The notes beneath the pieces were generated by a model that was not told where the DNA came from, made no database searches, and worked only from the letters and a program-made list of their open reading frames with translations. Shown in pieces: positions 24,305 through 35,749 of a stretch of 64,000 bases of DNA (the stretch's first letter is position 1; each line of letters opens with the position of its first letter). Location: NCBI GenBank assembly GCA_944989445.1, contig CALYLW010000285.1:1991299-2055298 (forward strand), given 5' to 3'. A program made the position numbers and the translations under genes. The stretch comes from Ampullaceana balthica (lineage: Eukaryota; Mollusca; Gastropoda; Lymnaeidae).

Positions 24305-24545
24305 TTTCATAATTTCTCTCTCTCTGTCTCTCTCTCTCTCTCTATTTCTCTCTAAATTGCCCTCAGTCTCACTTAGTCTTTTTTCCACTCACTATTGTTC
24401 TCTCTTTTTCTCTCTGTCTCTTCCTCTCTTTCCCTCCCCTTTCTCTCTATTTATATATTTCTAATTCTTCTTCTATGTCTCTAGTTTTCCTCTCTTTCTC
24501 TCTCTCCCTTTATCTCTCTCTCTCTCTCTCACTCTCTCTCTCTTT
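24305..24545 (+). repeat. CT-rich microsatellite tract
   Basis: Interrupted (CT)n with ttctctctct and tgtctctc variants. It directly precedes the 29-bp satellite, and the same pairing occurs at 34350-34650. Confidence 0.9.
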
Positions 24546-25440
24546 TCAAGTCTAATGTGTAGATGACAGGACGTTGAAGTCTCATGTGTTGATGACAGGA
24601 CTTTAAAGTCTTATGTGTAGATGACAGGACGTTAAAGTCTTATGTGTAGATGACAGGACGATGAAGTCTCATGTGTAGATGACAGGACGATGAAGTCTTA
24701 TGTGTAGATGACAGGATGATGAAGTCGTATGTGTAGATTACAGGACGTTGAAGTCTTATGTGTAGATGACAGGACGTTGAAGTCTTATGCGTAGATGACA
24801 GGACGTTGAAGTCTTATGTGTAGATGACAGGACGTTAAAGTCTTATGTGTAGATGACAGGACGTTGAAGTCTTATGTGTAGATGACAGGACGTTGAAGTC
24901 TAATGTGTAGATGACAGGACGGTGAAATCTCATGTGTAGATGACAGAACGTTGACATTTTATGTGTAGATGACAGGACGTTGAAGTCTCATGTGTAGATG
25001 ACAGGACGTTGAAGTCTAATGTGTAAATGACAGGACATTGAAGTCTAATGTGTAGATGACAGGACGTTGAAGTCTAATGTGTAGATGACAGGACGTTGAA
25101 GTCTAATGTGTAGATGACAGGACAATGACATTTCATGTGTAGATGACAGGACGTTGCAGTCTCATGTGTAGATGAAAGGACGTTGAAGTCTAATGTGTAG
25201 ATGACAGGACGTGGAAGTCTAATGTGTAGATGACAGGACGTGGAAGTCTAATGTGTAGATGACAGGACAATGACATTTCATGTGTAGATGACAGGACGTT
25301 GCAGTCTTATGTGTAGATGAAAGGACGTTGAAGTCTAATGTGTAGATGACAGGACGTGGAAGTCTAATGTGTAGATGACAGGACGTGGAAGTCTAATGTG
25401 TAGATGACAGGACGTTGACATTTCATGTGTAGATGACAAC
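24546..25440 (+). repeat. 29-bp satellite, about 30 copies
   Basis: The unit is gtcttatgtgtagatgacag followed by gacgttgaa. Variants (taatg/tcatg/ttatg, gttgaa/gatgaa/gtggaa) cluster locally, indicating recent local amplification. The block-B counterpart (34655-34985) has about 12 copies. Confidence 0.95.
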
Positions 25441-25773
25441 GTAAAATTAAAACACTTCTGATGGTCCTAGAGATCTTAAAATTTTACCACAGATAGATCT
25501 TGGATGACAATGCATTGTGTCAATATTTCAGATCTAGCGAATGTACCGTTATTAAATTATTGCATTTTTTATTTTATCTATATTCTATTATATACTTGCT
25601 TTCGTGTCTGTCCGCAATTTTTCAAATTTGTCAACGTAAAATTAAACCACTTTTGATGGTCCTAGAGAGCTCAAAATTTTACCACAGTTAGATATTAAAT
25701 GACGATACATTTTTTCAAAATTTCATATCTATCGAATGTACCGTAATTAAATTAATGTATTTTTAGTTTATCT
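25439..25773 (+). repeat. Direct repeat of a 140-bp segment
   Basis: The segment acgtaaaattaaaacac...ttttatct occurs at 25439-25580 and again at 25634-25773 with moderate divergence. It contains gaatgtaccgttattaaatt, a motif shared with the MITEs at 31.4, 32.9 and 45.6 kb. Confidence 0.65.
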
Positions 25774-25839
25774 TTATATAATCATCTGTACCCGCCTGAC
25801 GTTGTTTAATTTAACATGACGAGTTCACCCCGTGACCTC

Positions 25840-26110
25840 ATCGCTTTGTTATTAAAGGTTGGGCGGGCGCTGATGAGGTGTTTGGTAAAATAAATAGAGG
25901 TAAACAAATATTTTTTAAAAACCACGTTTTTATTAGTGGACTAAAAAGATTATAATGAATAAAGGTAAAAAAAATGATTTTTAAAAACCACGTTTTTACA
26001 AGTGGACTAAAAATAAGAAAATAATTTAAAACTTATAAGTTCAAGTACTTCGATTTAATATCACTAAAACGTGGGGCGGGCGCTTATGAGGTTTAACATA
26101 TGCGGTTCAC
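25840..26110. repeat. Dispersed repeat with gggcgggcgc ends and a twice-repeated hairpin
   Basis: The segment has gggcgggcgctgatgagg at one end and gggcgggcgcttatgagg at the other, in direct orientation. Between them a roughly 62-bp unit is repeated twice, each with a short stem ccac...gtgg around an AT loop. Its right end matches the complement of 30140-30235. Confidence 0.5.
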
Positions 26111-26139
26111 TAATTATCTCACTTATAGATCTCGGTTAT

Positions 26140-26468
26140 CCTACCCAGCTGTGATCCTACCCAGCTGTGATCCTAACCAGCTGTGATCCTACCCAGATGT
26201 GATCCAACCCAGCGGAGATCCAACCCATCTGTGATCCTACCCAGCATTGATCCTACCCATCTGTGATCCAACCTAGCGGAGATCCAACCCAGTTGTGATC
26301 CGACCCAGCTGTGATCCTACCAAGCTGTGATCCTACCCAGCTGTTATCTAACCCAGTGGAGATCCAACCCAGCGGAGATCCAACACAGCTGTGATCCCAA
26401 CAAGCGTTGATCCTAACCAGCTGTGATCCTACCCAGCTGTGATCCAACCCAGCGGTGATCCAACCCAG
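26140..26468. repeat. 16-bp tandem repeat, about 20 copies
   Basis: The unit is gatcctacccagctgt with variants (aacccagcggagat). It sits at the left edge of block B; block A keeps only three to four units. Confidence 0.9.
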
Positions 26469-26608
26469 CATACCAATATTGGCATAAAACAAAATGGAAT
26501 GAATGAATTAAAAATCAATGATGTAAAAACGACTAACACGAAAAATTAAACACACCAAGTTATTTCATGATGAAATGTTTATTCATGTAATAAAATCATT
26601 GCAAATGA

Positions 26609-27475
26609 TTAGTAATAAATATCTGGATCGAAGGACGTGTGTGGACCTAGCCATCCCCAACATTTACAGGCATAGCGAAGAGTATGACTTAGCTCGGGGA
26701 TTAGCCATGTGCAGAAAGTGTCATTGATGAAACAATCTCCGTGTAGAAAGTTTTTGTTATCACATATCCATGGACATGAGTATGTGGTATTGTCTGGTTC
26801 TCGTAGGCTGAAATTAAAGCAACATATTCTTGTTATTAAAAAAATAGTCACATAATAATTTTTTTTTCTTTTGACAAAGAATTTCTGTTTGTTTTGTTTT
26901 TCAATAATGAGGGCAAAAAAATCTTTAAAGCACATTATTTTTATTTTTTAAAAAATTTTTTAAAATATTTTTTTTAATCGTATTTTTTTTAAATTGAAGA
27001 TTAGTGATTAAATACCATTTTTGTGCTTATAAGTGAATTAATCCTTTTTTGATGTCAATAAATCTAAACGATTTAGATTATCGCTACACTCTAATCATAC
27101 AAAATAAAACAGTTATTAAATGAAGTACTTAACTGTATTCATTTGTATGTATGATAAGAATTATATAAATGACACGTTTAATTAAAATAACTCACATTTA
27201 AAGTAAACTATTCTTGACAACATACACAAATAAATTAATAATTTGATTTATCCGTAAAAGGAAGATTTCTTTAAATTGTGTAAATTATTTGACTGCCTAA
27301 TACACATACTTATACATAAGTGTATAAAATTAAAATTAAAATTCCACATTTACAGCCAGCACTCTTGATAAGTAGGTTCACAATATTGTATCCAATATGG
27401 ATCTCCCCATGCATTTAGTCCCACTACAGCGACGATGAGGAACACTAGAAGTATCTTGTACTTTATCACCATCAT
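26609..27475 (-). CDS. Secreted 8-cysteine peptide, copy B (two exons)
   Basis: Exon 1 is 27475-27354 and exon 2 is 26807-26609, with the same splice sites, phase 2 and 106-residue length as copy A. All eight cysteines, the signal peptide and both N-glycosylation sequons are kept. Nine residues differ from copy A (R30Q, Q42L, L44E, S46D, E57D, S77I, H84L, S87A, W99S); eight of these are in exon 2. AATAAA lies at 26583-26578. By hand count about 15 coding bases differ by replacement and 3 are silent. Both copies look intact. Function and family are unknown to me. The 108-residue ORF that runs upstream of exon 2 includes intron and should not be taken as the protein. Confidence 0.8.
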
Positions 27476-28029
27476 CAACCTTAGCTTGATGTAACATGCA
27501 GACTGTGACCTCAAGACTGAAACAAAGAATTATAGCCACATACTACGATGACATCTTTGTTGTTCTAGGGGCGTAGCTCACTGACCAAATAAGATTGAAG
27601 GGTAATTTACTATGACCATTATGGATCACTGGTATGAATGCATCTTGTATTCTTAAAGCATTATGTCAATATTTTATTAATCAAAGTGTTTATTGCATTA
27701 TATATAAAATTAAATACTTGATAAAACTTATCATTATTTTAATAGTATCCTGGCTGTCTATCATTATAACATTTCACATCTCTTTATCTCTTTTTTGGAA
27801 GTTTTGATAGAAATTTTACTTGCAATTATCTTTATTAAAGTGTTATAAATCACATAAAGAAAATACTTGCACAAAATCGAAGAAAGATGTTGACTATAAT
27901 TATCTCATTCAACGAAATTGTAATCCCCTAAGACGGATTTAATATCGAAACTCACAGGATTTGCGATTTTTTTCTATTGAATTTTTTAAATTATTATTGA
28001 AGCTTTATTCCCCACAATTTTGCATTATA

Positions 28030-28736
28030 CTAGTGTATTACCCGTCTAAAATAACGGAAGTTATCAAAAATAAATACATTTCAGCTAAAATCTATTTATT
28101 TTGAAAAATTACATATCAGAATAAAAAGTAATGTAATACAGAATTTTTATTTATTTCATTTATTTTTATGTTACTCAATTATTTTCATATTGCACAATTT
28201 TATGCGGAACGGTCGAAAAGAGTTATTTTTGGTGCAGTAATTTGGTGCGTAAACCTTACCAGAATCCTGTCCTTCATCAACAATTTTGTAAGAAGGATTG
28301 TCAGAATTCACTGGCCAGACAAAATCAGCAACCGGGAACTGTGGCAGCGGACAAAACAGAAGCCCATTGAGGAAGAAATTCTAAGGAAGCGGTGGAGGTG
28401 GATTAGTCATACACTTAGAAAACCTGCTTCTAACACAACAAAGCAAGCCCTGAAATGGAACCCACAGGGTAAGCGGAAAAGAGGCCGTCCAAGAAACACT
28501 TGGCGCCGAGAATTGGAGGCAGACATCAAGATAATTGGCCATGAATGGAAGATCCTGGAGAAGCTGGCCCAGGATAGAGATGCCTGGAGGTCTCTCGTAG
28601 GTGGCCTATGCCATTGGAGGAATTGTAGAAGCCGATGATGATCGGTGGATGCCCCTCATGGACGAGAAGGCTCAACAACAACAATTTGGTGCGCTGCTTT
28701 CCAAAATTAGTAGCGTCACGGACAGACAAACGTAAC
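28030..28736 (-). mobile_element. Reverse-orientation Helitron with nested LINE, block-B copy
   Basis: Counterpart of 14235-14941. The complement of the CTAG end is at 28030-28033 and the TC-like start is near 28736. It is interrupted by the LINE at 28250-28682. Confidence 0.7.
28250..28682 (+). mobile_element. 5'-truncated LINE (reverse-transcriptase C-terminus) with 11-bp target duplication
   Basis: The open frame continues into the element from upstream and codes an RT C-terminal tail: [50 protein letters not shown] and [18 protein letters not shown]. It stops near 28638, with a short 3' UTR and a caacaacaac tail. The insert is flanked by aatttggtgcg at 28239-28249 and 28683-28693, a target duplication typical of target-primed reverse transcription. 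It is too short to be active; an RTE-like clade is possible. Confidence 0.85.
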
Positions 28737-28759
28737 ATACATTGCAAATTATGTTGACT

Positions 28760-29560
28760 TTGTAACATCTTTAAAAATTGTAACATTCAAATAGCAGAGA
28801 TTTATCGTGTTATATAAATAAGGATAACGTATACATAAACTAAGAATTTATTTTTCATTAAAACATTTTTAATGGATATTTTTGTTTCGTACACACAATG
28901 CTTGTACACGAATATTTCTTTTTTCGTATGATGTGTGGTGAATTGGAATACAAAAAATAAATTAGAATGTTTTTTGTTTTTTATTATCGAATTTTTATTA
29001 CAATATTATTAGGAGCACCTGGTGGAAATGACTCATTAAGGTTAAAGCTACACATCGACCAGGTGAAAAGTGAACTTTGCTCTATACAGAGCTAATTTTA
29101 AAGAATATCAACTATTTGCAAAGTTGTGGAAAATTTATTTAATCTATTTAATAGTCTCGTGATGAATAGTGATTTAAAATGTCAGAAAATATATGTGTGA
29201 AAAAAATTATTTACTAGTTACACAATGTTATCCGAGAAATAATATTTAAATTGTATAATTATATTCAAGAAATAAATTATACATTGTATGATTATAAATG
29301 ATGAGGTAGTCACTTGTAACATTCGAATAGCAAGGTTCTATGTGAACTTTTGGTTTAACCGAGATATTCTTGTTTAAAAATTTGATGTTAATTAGTAGTA
29401 GTAGTAGGCCTGTATAGAGTTAGAAACTTGTTACTACAAAATTGTCTCAAGATACAGCTTTCATGTTTTTTACCATTTATATTAATACATGGATTATAAC
29501 CCTGTGACTATAACTCATTTTCGCCACAAGTTCGACTTAGAACCTTTTTATTCTAAGGGG
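28760..29560. other. AT-rich spacer of block B, no gene seen
   Basis: Matches 14960-16010 of block A without the SINE. Confidence 0.4.
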
Positions 29561-29570
29561 CGATAGTTGT

Positions 29571-30105
29571 ATGATTATATCTTTTCTTATCTTATATGTG
29601 TTAGATACTCCTTCTGTACAGTCGATTATTGCTTCCTACGCTTATCTATGGTTTGTGTCTAGCCCTGCATTCTTATTAGATTTTAAAATGTTGATGAAGT
29701 GTTGGTTTTCCTGGTTTCTTCAGGCAAACCATACCACGCCCGAATTCCGTAAGAACGAGAATTTGTATCTGTTTGTTCTTGCATACGGAATAAGAAGGGT
29801 GTTTTTATCCTCATGTCTATCTGAGGGTTGTATTAAGTTAACTTTGTGTTGTATTTCTAAATTAGAATTAATGGCTTTATTTATAATTACTACTTTACTC
29901 TTGGTTCTTCTATCCTCTAGTGTTTCAAGGCTTAATGATGTAACTAAAGTTGTTATTCTTGTCAATTTTGGATATTCTCCAATAATGAATCTGGTATCTC
30001 TTTTTTTAATTTGTTATAGTTTGTCAATGTTTTCTCTGGTGGATGGGTCCCACACGGAAGACGCATATTCTAGTACAGGTCTCACCAAAGTGAGGTAGCA
30101 TTTTA
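29571..30105 (-). pseudogene. 5'-truncated LINE 3' end, block-B copy
   Basis: On the minus strand it codes LKCYLTLVRPVLEYASS, VWDPSTRENIDKL and, after a frameshift, LETLEDRRTKSK and LLIPYARTNRY, the C-terminal tail of a CR1/jockey-type reverse transcriptase. It ends in the hairpin tail. The 175-residue plus-strand ORF over the same bases is only its antisense. Confidence 0.8.
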
Positions 30106-31285
30106 GTTGTAGCATGGATCGGGTGCTTGGTTTAGAAATTAAAGATTTATAATTAAGAAGGCAGAAAAGGTATCTATAAGTGAGAGAATGAGTGAACTGC
30201 ATATGTAAAACCTCATAAGCGCCAGCCCAACGTTTTTAGTAAAATAAATTGGTGAAATTTGTCAAATGCTTTTGAGAAGTCTACTAATATTGTATCTGAT
30301 TATTATTGTCTAAGACTTTTGAAAGATCAGCTGGAAAGGTATTTACAAGTTGTAAAATTATATCTAAGGTGGTAGTTATTAGGTATGATTATAATCCATC
30401 TGAAGAGGTATGTACTAGTTGTATTAATTTATCAAGAGATAGTTATTAGTTGTATGATTAGAAAAGATCTAGTCTATATTCAAATATGTTATTAATAAGA
30501 TTTTAATGGACAAGCAAGATATTAGAGGTGTGATAAATGTGATATCACAGGAGGCTCTTCCTAGTTATATTATTAAAATCGATGAAGAATTTATATTTGT
30601 AAAATTACAGGTGGTTACTAGTTGTATGATTATGTGTAATCAACTTACTGAAAAAAATTAAATTTTTTCCATGATTATTTTAAAAAGATCAATCTTTTAT
30701 GACAAAACAACTCAACGAATAACACTAAAGATTAATGTAGACTCAAACATGTTTTTAAATTAAACATTACGTGTTCATATTTATTTACAAAAGAGATATA
30801 ATAGTATACGTTTTGACAAATTCATTTATCTGGAGAATATAAATCAATTGAATATACTTGACATAATAGCTACTATAAATATATAAAATAATATTGAAAT
30901 AACGGAATTGAAATAATAATTCCATGAAAAATACAAATTACTTAAGAACATATTTAAATCAAAGTGTTCATTTTGTTTATATTTTTGTTGTCAACTTACT
31001 AAATACTTTTATGTATCTTTTAATTGTTCATTTCAATTCTATAGAATGTGCTACTGGGCTCACAGCGCTTCACACAAAAATAGTAACACACACATAATAA
31101 TCAATACATTCATTTGTATACATGCATTATCAGAACTACAACGAATTTTAAAATAAAATAAATTTATATCATATAAGACGTAATTACAAAATTGTGACAT
31201 AATTTATTATTTATAGTTTCATAGTTAAACTTTTGCGTGTTGCAACGATCTCAGAAGTAAGGAACAGAAAATAATGACTAGTATT
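30106..31285. other. Noncoding block-B sequence
   Basis: Matches 17060-18545 except for the Helitron-family piece. It includes a small repeat at 30140-30235 related to 26080-26120. No gene was seen. Confidence 0.4.
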
Positions 31286-31289
31286 TTTA

Positions 31290-31789
31290 AATCCTTTATA
31301 TTAACTCGTGGTGTCTGTTTGGTTGATTGTTTGCTGGCTTGTCGAAAAAAACTGGATCGATTTTAACCCACTTCCTTGTAAGCTAGCGAGCTGACATTTT
31401 GCAGGCAGTTTTGTACTGATAATAAAAACGAAGTTTCAAAATTTCAGAACGATCGCATGTACCGTAATTAAATTATTGATTTTTTAGATTATTTTATTTA
31501 TCTCTGTTTATCATGTTATTTTTTGAGATACAGTGTCGCGGTGCGTATTATATTGAACAACCTTTCTGTCGCGCAATAAGGTGCGTATTTTATTGACAAC
31601 ACTTTTTATAAACATATTCCTGATCGATGCGCATTATAGTAAACATGTTTTACGACACATAATTACAATTTTGTATTTTTGGATGGTCTTGCGCTGCATA
31701 TTATAATGAACATTCTTTTAGTTATGTCTCGTACATAAAGGATGGATAGTCAAACAACAAGTTGTTGTTATTTTTTTACGGGGTTTTCT
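31290..31789 (-). mobile_element. MITE with AAATCCTTTAT subterminal inverted repeats
   Basis: Read on the minus strand it starts cccgtaaaaa and ends in gagttaatataaaggattt, like the tandem pair at 45300-46316. It is absent from block A. The superfamily is unresolved. Confidence 0.6.
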
Positions 31790-32663
31790 ATATTTAAAAT
31801 CAGGTTAAAACATTTGTGGGTGTACATTAAACAATTTCCCAAAATTTTATTGTGATCGGATAAATAAAATAATATATCCTTACCTAACATTACAAAGAAA
31901 CGATATTAAATCCCCCGGCCAGAACCAGTGCAAGAAGTAAAGTTAAAAACACATTGAAGATTTCAAACATAATAAGGATAATTACATGTGTCAAGATTGT
32001 GTATAATTGGAGGCATGGATATCATGGGTTCAATGCCCCTTAGTTTTTTTTTAAATATAACCCTTCATGTTATTATATACCATTTTTTTTCAAATACAAA
32101 ATACACAAAAAATGTGTGTAATAGAAGCATGAAATTGTGCTCCCAAAGTTTCATGGCGATTGCATGAATGAAGTAGTAAATTATAAAGGAATAATACACT
32201 GACATTCATTTATATAGATATATAGATAGATTAATTACAACATATTTTTGTGCTATTCGTGACGAACAAAAAGATGTAGCCATAAAATTAAAAAAATAAA
32301 CTAAACTAAAATAAGATGTGTTATTTATTGAATTTAAAAATATTTCTGCAAATATTTTCTTTGATAAGTTTTATCAATAAAATTTAAGACTATGAGATCA
32401 TAAGATTATACGCGGCTCTAACATTTTCTTTTTTCATAATCTGTTTTCTAATTTTTCTCCTTTCTAAAGCGTATACTTTTGTATTAGCTAATTAATAAGG
32501 CTTTAAATTATAGATTTGATGACACAATTTGTGTGTTTTGTATTTTGTTTAAAAGCTTTATCGCAGCCCTATTTTACAAGCTATATCACGAGTTTGGGTC
32601 AAAAACATTATTTATTTACTCAGTAGTCAAATTATTTTTAAATACAGTACTTATAAGGAAATA

Positions 32664-33137
32664 AAACAAACCCGTAAAAACAAAGTTTTTGACTATAAAT
32701 CCCTTATATATGAGACATAACTAACAGTATTGATTATTTTCAAACATTTACAGACTGACACCGAGTGATGTCCCTTGTCTTTAATAAATGGGGGTGGGAT
32801 GTGAGGGGGTGTCGGCACGACGGTCGGCGTCAACACGACGGTCGGCGTCAACTCAAACTCACGTGAAACTGACAGAAAAAAAACAATAACAAACAGTGAA
32901 TTTTGAATTACATACCTCATATAAGGATAAACTAAAAATGCATTAATTTAATTACGGTACGTTCGATCGATCTGAAATTTTAATACGATGCATTGTTAGG
33001 TCAGACGGGTCCGTGTGCCAAATTTCAGTTTGATCGGATCATGGGAAGTGGGTCATTTTTGACTTCTGTTTTTTCCACCCGCCCGCCCGCCGAGCCCAAG
33101 ACAGAGACGGCCGCGAAGTTAATATAAGGGATTTAAA
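32664..33137 (+). mobile_element. MITE related to the AAATCC family, with paralogous empty site
   Basis: It starts aaacccgtaaaaacaaag (a hairpin aaaacaaagtttt), then tgactataaatccctta, and ends aagttaatataagggattt. Block A at 23092-23105 (aaggaaaaaaaacgtaac) lacks it and defines the insertion. It contains gtcggcg-type tandem motifs at 32810-32850 and a cccgcccgcccgcc run. There is no ORF of note. Confidence 0.7.
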
Positions 33138-33489
33138 AACGTAACTTTGGCCCCGACCCCATTTTAAGTCATACATTTTTTTATATCCATTAAATCCTGA
33201 CGGGCTTGTATTCAACAAATTTTAGAATTTCAAAACGATCGGATAAATAAAATTAAATTTAAAAAGCCTTAAATGTATTTACAAATTGAAAGTAGGGTCT
33301 CGACAGCCAATTATTGCAAGATGTAATGCTCACAATACCTGTATTTCAATCTGCATCTTGTTGGATTTTTTCATTAACATTTGTAAAGATTAAGTATAAT
33401 CTAATGGGAAATAAGATCTTAAATTTTTACGATTTTAATTGTTTTGTCGCTAATTAATGTCAGTAGTAAATTAATGCGTTATATTATTA

Positions 33490-33895
33490 AACAATATAAT
33501 TTTCAATGTCACGTAGTGTCTGTCCGTGACGCTACTAATTTTAGAAAGCAGTGCACCAAATTACTGCACCAATGCATCAAAAGGTGTGCAAATTAAAGAT
33601 GCGCTGTAAGAAAATAGTATATGACGTCATTGTTTTAGCTCATAGAGGATTTGATGATGGTTAATTATAAAATAAAAAAAAACAAAGGGGCGCCGTAGGC
33701 GCCCTACAACCCCTATTATAAAATACTTTGTGTAGATTTCAGAAAGTTTAATATTTCGTATTTATCAAACAAGGACAAGTTAGTTGGGCTTTTGAAAAAG
33801 GTGGGCGCCGTAGATGCCCTAGAAAAAGTGCATTTTTTCAAATTAAATAGATTTCAGCTGAAAACTTCCCTCATTTTTGACGGGTGATACTCTAG
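33490..33895 (+). mobile_element. Short Helitron of the GACGGGTGATACGCTAG family, block-B copy
   Basis: Counterpart of 23465-23853, ending TTTTTGACGGGTGATACTCTAG at 33895, followed by T. Confidence 0.7.
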
Positions 33896-34349
33896 TTTTA
33901 ATATGAGCTATCAAGTTTTATATATCAAGTTTAGTCAAGATCCATCCATTAACCCTGGAACTAACGCTTAAACTAATTTGTATATAGTTAATAATTGCAA
34001 AAAACAAAATTATGGGGTCGGGCACCCAGACCCCACATCCCCCCCAGCCTGACCGTTTATGTAAAAGAAATTGTTATTTACCATCCCTGGAGTGTACTCG
34101 ACAATCTCCCAAAGTTTCATGGAGATCGGATGAATGGTGTAGAAAGGTATAAAGAGCAAACAGACTAACAGAGATACATACATATATTTCATAAAAAATA
34201 TTTTTGTGTCAGTCAAAGGAGTAAAAATAAACTAAACAAATATAGGTATGTCAATTTTTAAAAATAATATATTTTCTTTGACAAAGTTTGTCAATAATAT
34301 TTTAAAGTAAGATTATGGATTTGCAAGCGGCTTTAAAATTATTATTTTT

Positions 34350-34393
34350 TCATAATTTCTCTCTCTCTCTCTCTCTCATCTCTCTCATCTCTC

Positions 34394-34479
<86 letters not shown>

Positions 34480-34650
34480 CTCCTAAATTGCCCTCGTCTC
34501 ACTTAGTCTCTTTTCCACTCACTATTGTATTCTCTTTTTCTCTCTGTCTCTTTCTCTCTTTCCCTCCCCTTTCTCTCTATTTATTTATTTCTAATTCTTC
34601 TATATCTCTAGTTTTCCTCTCTTTCTCTCTCTCCTTTATCTCTCTCATCA
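34350..34650 (+). repeat. CT microsatellite, block-B copy
   Basis: (CT)n with a few interruptions. The LSLSLS-type ORFs here are spurious. Confidence 0.9.
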
Positions 34651-34990
34651 AGTCTTATGTGTAGATGTCAGGACGTTGCAATCTCATGTGTAGATGACAG
34701 GACGTTAAAGTCTCATGTGTAGATGACAGGACGTTAAAGTCTCATGTGTAGATGACAGGACGTTAAAGTCTCATGTGTAGATGACAGGACGTTGCAAAGT
34801 CTCATGTGTAGATGACAGGACGTTAAAGTCTCATGTGTAGATGACAGGACGTTAAAGTCTCATGTGTAGATGACAGGACGTTGAAGTCTCATGTGTAGAT
34901 GACAGGACGTTGAAGTCTCATGTGTAGATGACAGGACGTTGAAGTCTCATGTGTAGATGACAGGACGTTGAAGTGTCCTGTATAGATGAC
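34650..34990 (+). repeat. 29-bp satellite, block-B copy, about 12 units
   Basis: Units of gtctcatgtgtagatgacag plus gacgttaaa/gacgttgaa, more homogeneous than in block A. Confidence 0.95.
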
Positions 34991-35109
34991 AAATATTTTG
35001 TTGTCTTTTAATATGAAGTAAACAAGAATAATATTTGTGCCATCACGTTATATATGTATCATGATTTCAAGATCGTTCTCTTACTTGTAAATATAACATT
35101 AAGGATCTG

Positions 35110-35500
35110 ACTTGTTTCAGATGGTATGATGGTGTAATTTCATGCTCAGATGGTAGATGGTGTAATTTCATGCTCAGATGGCGTGATGTTAGAGTCTACA
35201 GATTAAAATTGTGGCACTTACCCGTCACCAGATGGTATGATTGTGCAGCTTCGTGTACAGATGGTATGATGGTGCAGCTTCATGTACAGATGGTATGATG
35301 GTGCGGCTTCGTGTATAGATGGTTTGATGGTGCAGCTTCTGTACAGATGTATGATGGTGCAGCTTCGTGTACAGATGGTATGATGGTGCAGCTTCGTGTA
35401 AGATGGAATGATGGTGCAGCTTCATGTACAGATGGTATGATGTTGCAGCTTCGTGTACAGATGGTATGATGGTGCAGCTGCTGTATAGATGGTGAGTCAG
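35110..35500. repeat. 29-bp minisatellite next to a donor-like site
   Basis: The unit is gatggtatgatggtgcagc followed by ttcgtgtaca, about 9-10 copies at 35228-35495, plus two related units at 35120-35185. A strong minus-strand donor-like GACGG|GTAAGTG lies at 35222/35221 at the edge of the main block. The open minus-strand frame of 106 residues (SYHLYTKLHHH-type) is repeat-derived, and I do not call it a gene. Confidence 0.85.
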
Positions 35501-35749
35501 GTAAACTCCTGACATTTCAATGAAGTGACGCTGTAATCTCGGCAAGATTTGCAGAATTATGAACGTTTCATTTCAACAGACTTAATATTACTGTACAATG
35601 TAGTACCATGGGATCTCAAGTTGTGTAGATGTGTACATACGTACAGACAATTCATAGCCAATGACCACTGTTTTTCACACTGTGTTGGTGGTACACATGA
35701 GACTTCTGTACCACCACCAAGTTTAAATGCTCTTGTTTATTTCCCTAAA

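Larger units (their letters stand above)
12600..25440. repeat. Segmental duplication block A
   Basis: Block A matches 26430-34990 (block B) in the same order and orientation: 16-bp repeat, cysteine-rich peptide gene, Helitron with LINE, LINE 3' end, noncoding spacer, AT-rich repeats, CT tract and 29-bp satellite. Block A has extra insertions: a SINE (15481-15738), a longer LINE segment (about 16500-16950), a Helitron-family piece (about 17900-18280) and a Helitron cluster (18560-22135). Identity in shared noncoding parts is high by eye but was not computed. Confidence 0.8.
26430..34990. repeat. Segmental duplication block B
   Basis: The direct-orientation counterpart of 12600-25440. It has its own insertions: a MITE at about 31290-31789 and another at 32664-33137, each absent from block A. 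It lacks the block-A SINE and Helitron cluster, which supplies empty sites for both. Confidence 0.8.

Noticed and set aside
26253..26492. 79-residue WITAGLDHSWVGS-type repeat ORF
   Set aside because: Derived from the 16-bp tandem repeat; the 48-bp super-period keeps the frame open by chance.
29571..30098. 175-residue plus-strand ORF with hydrophobic segments
   Set aside because: It is the antisense of a LINE reverse-transcriptase tail that makes family sense on the minus strand.
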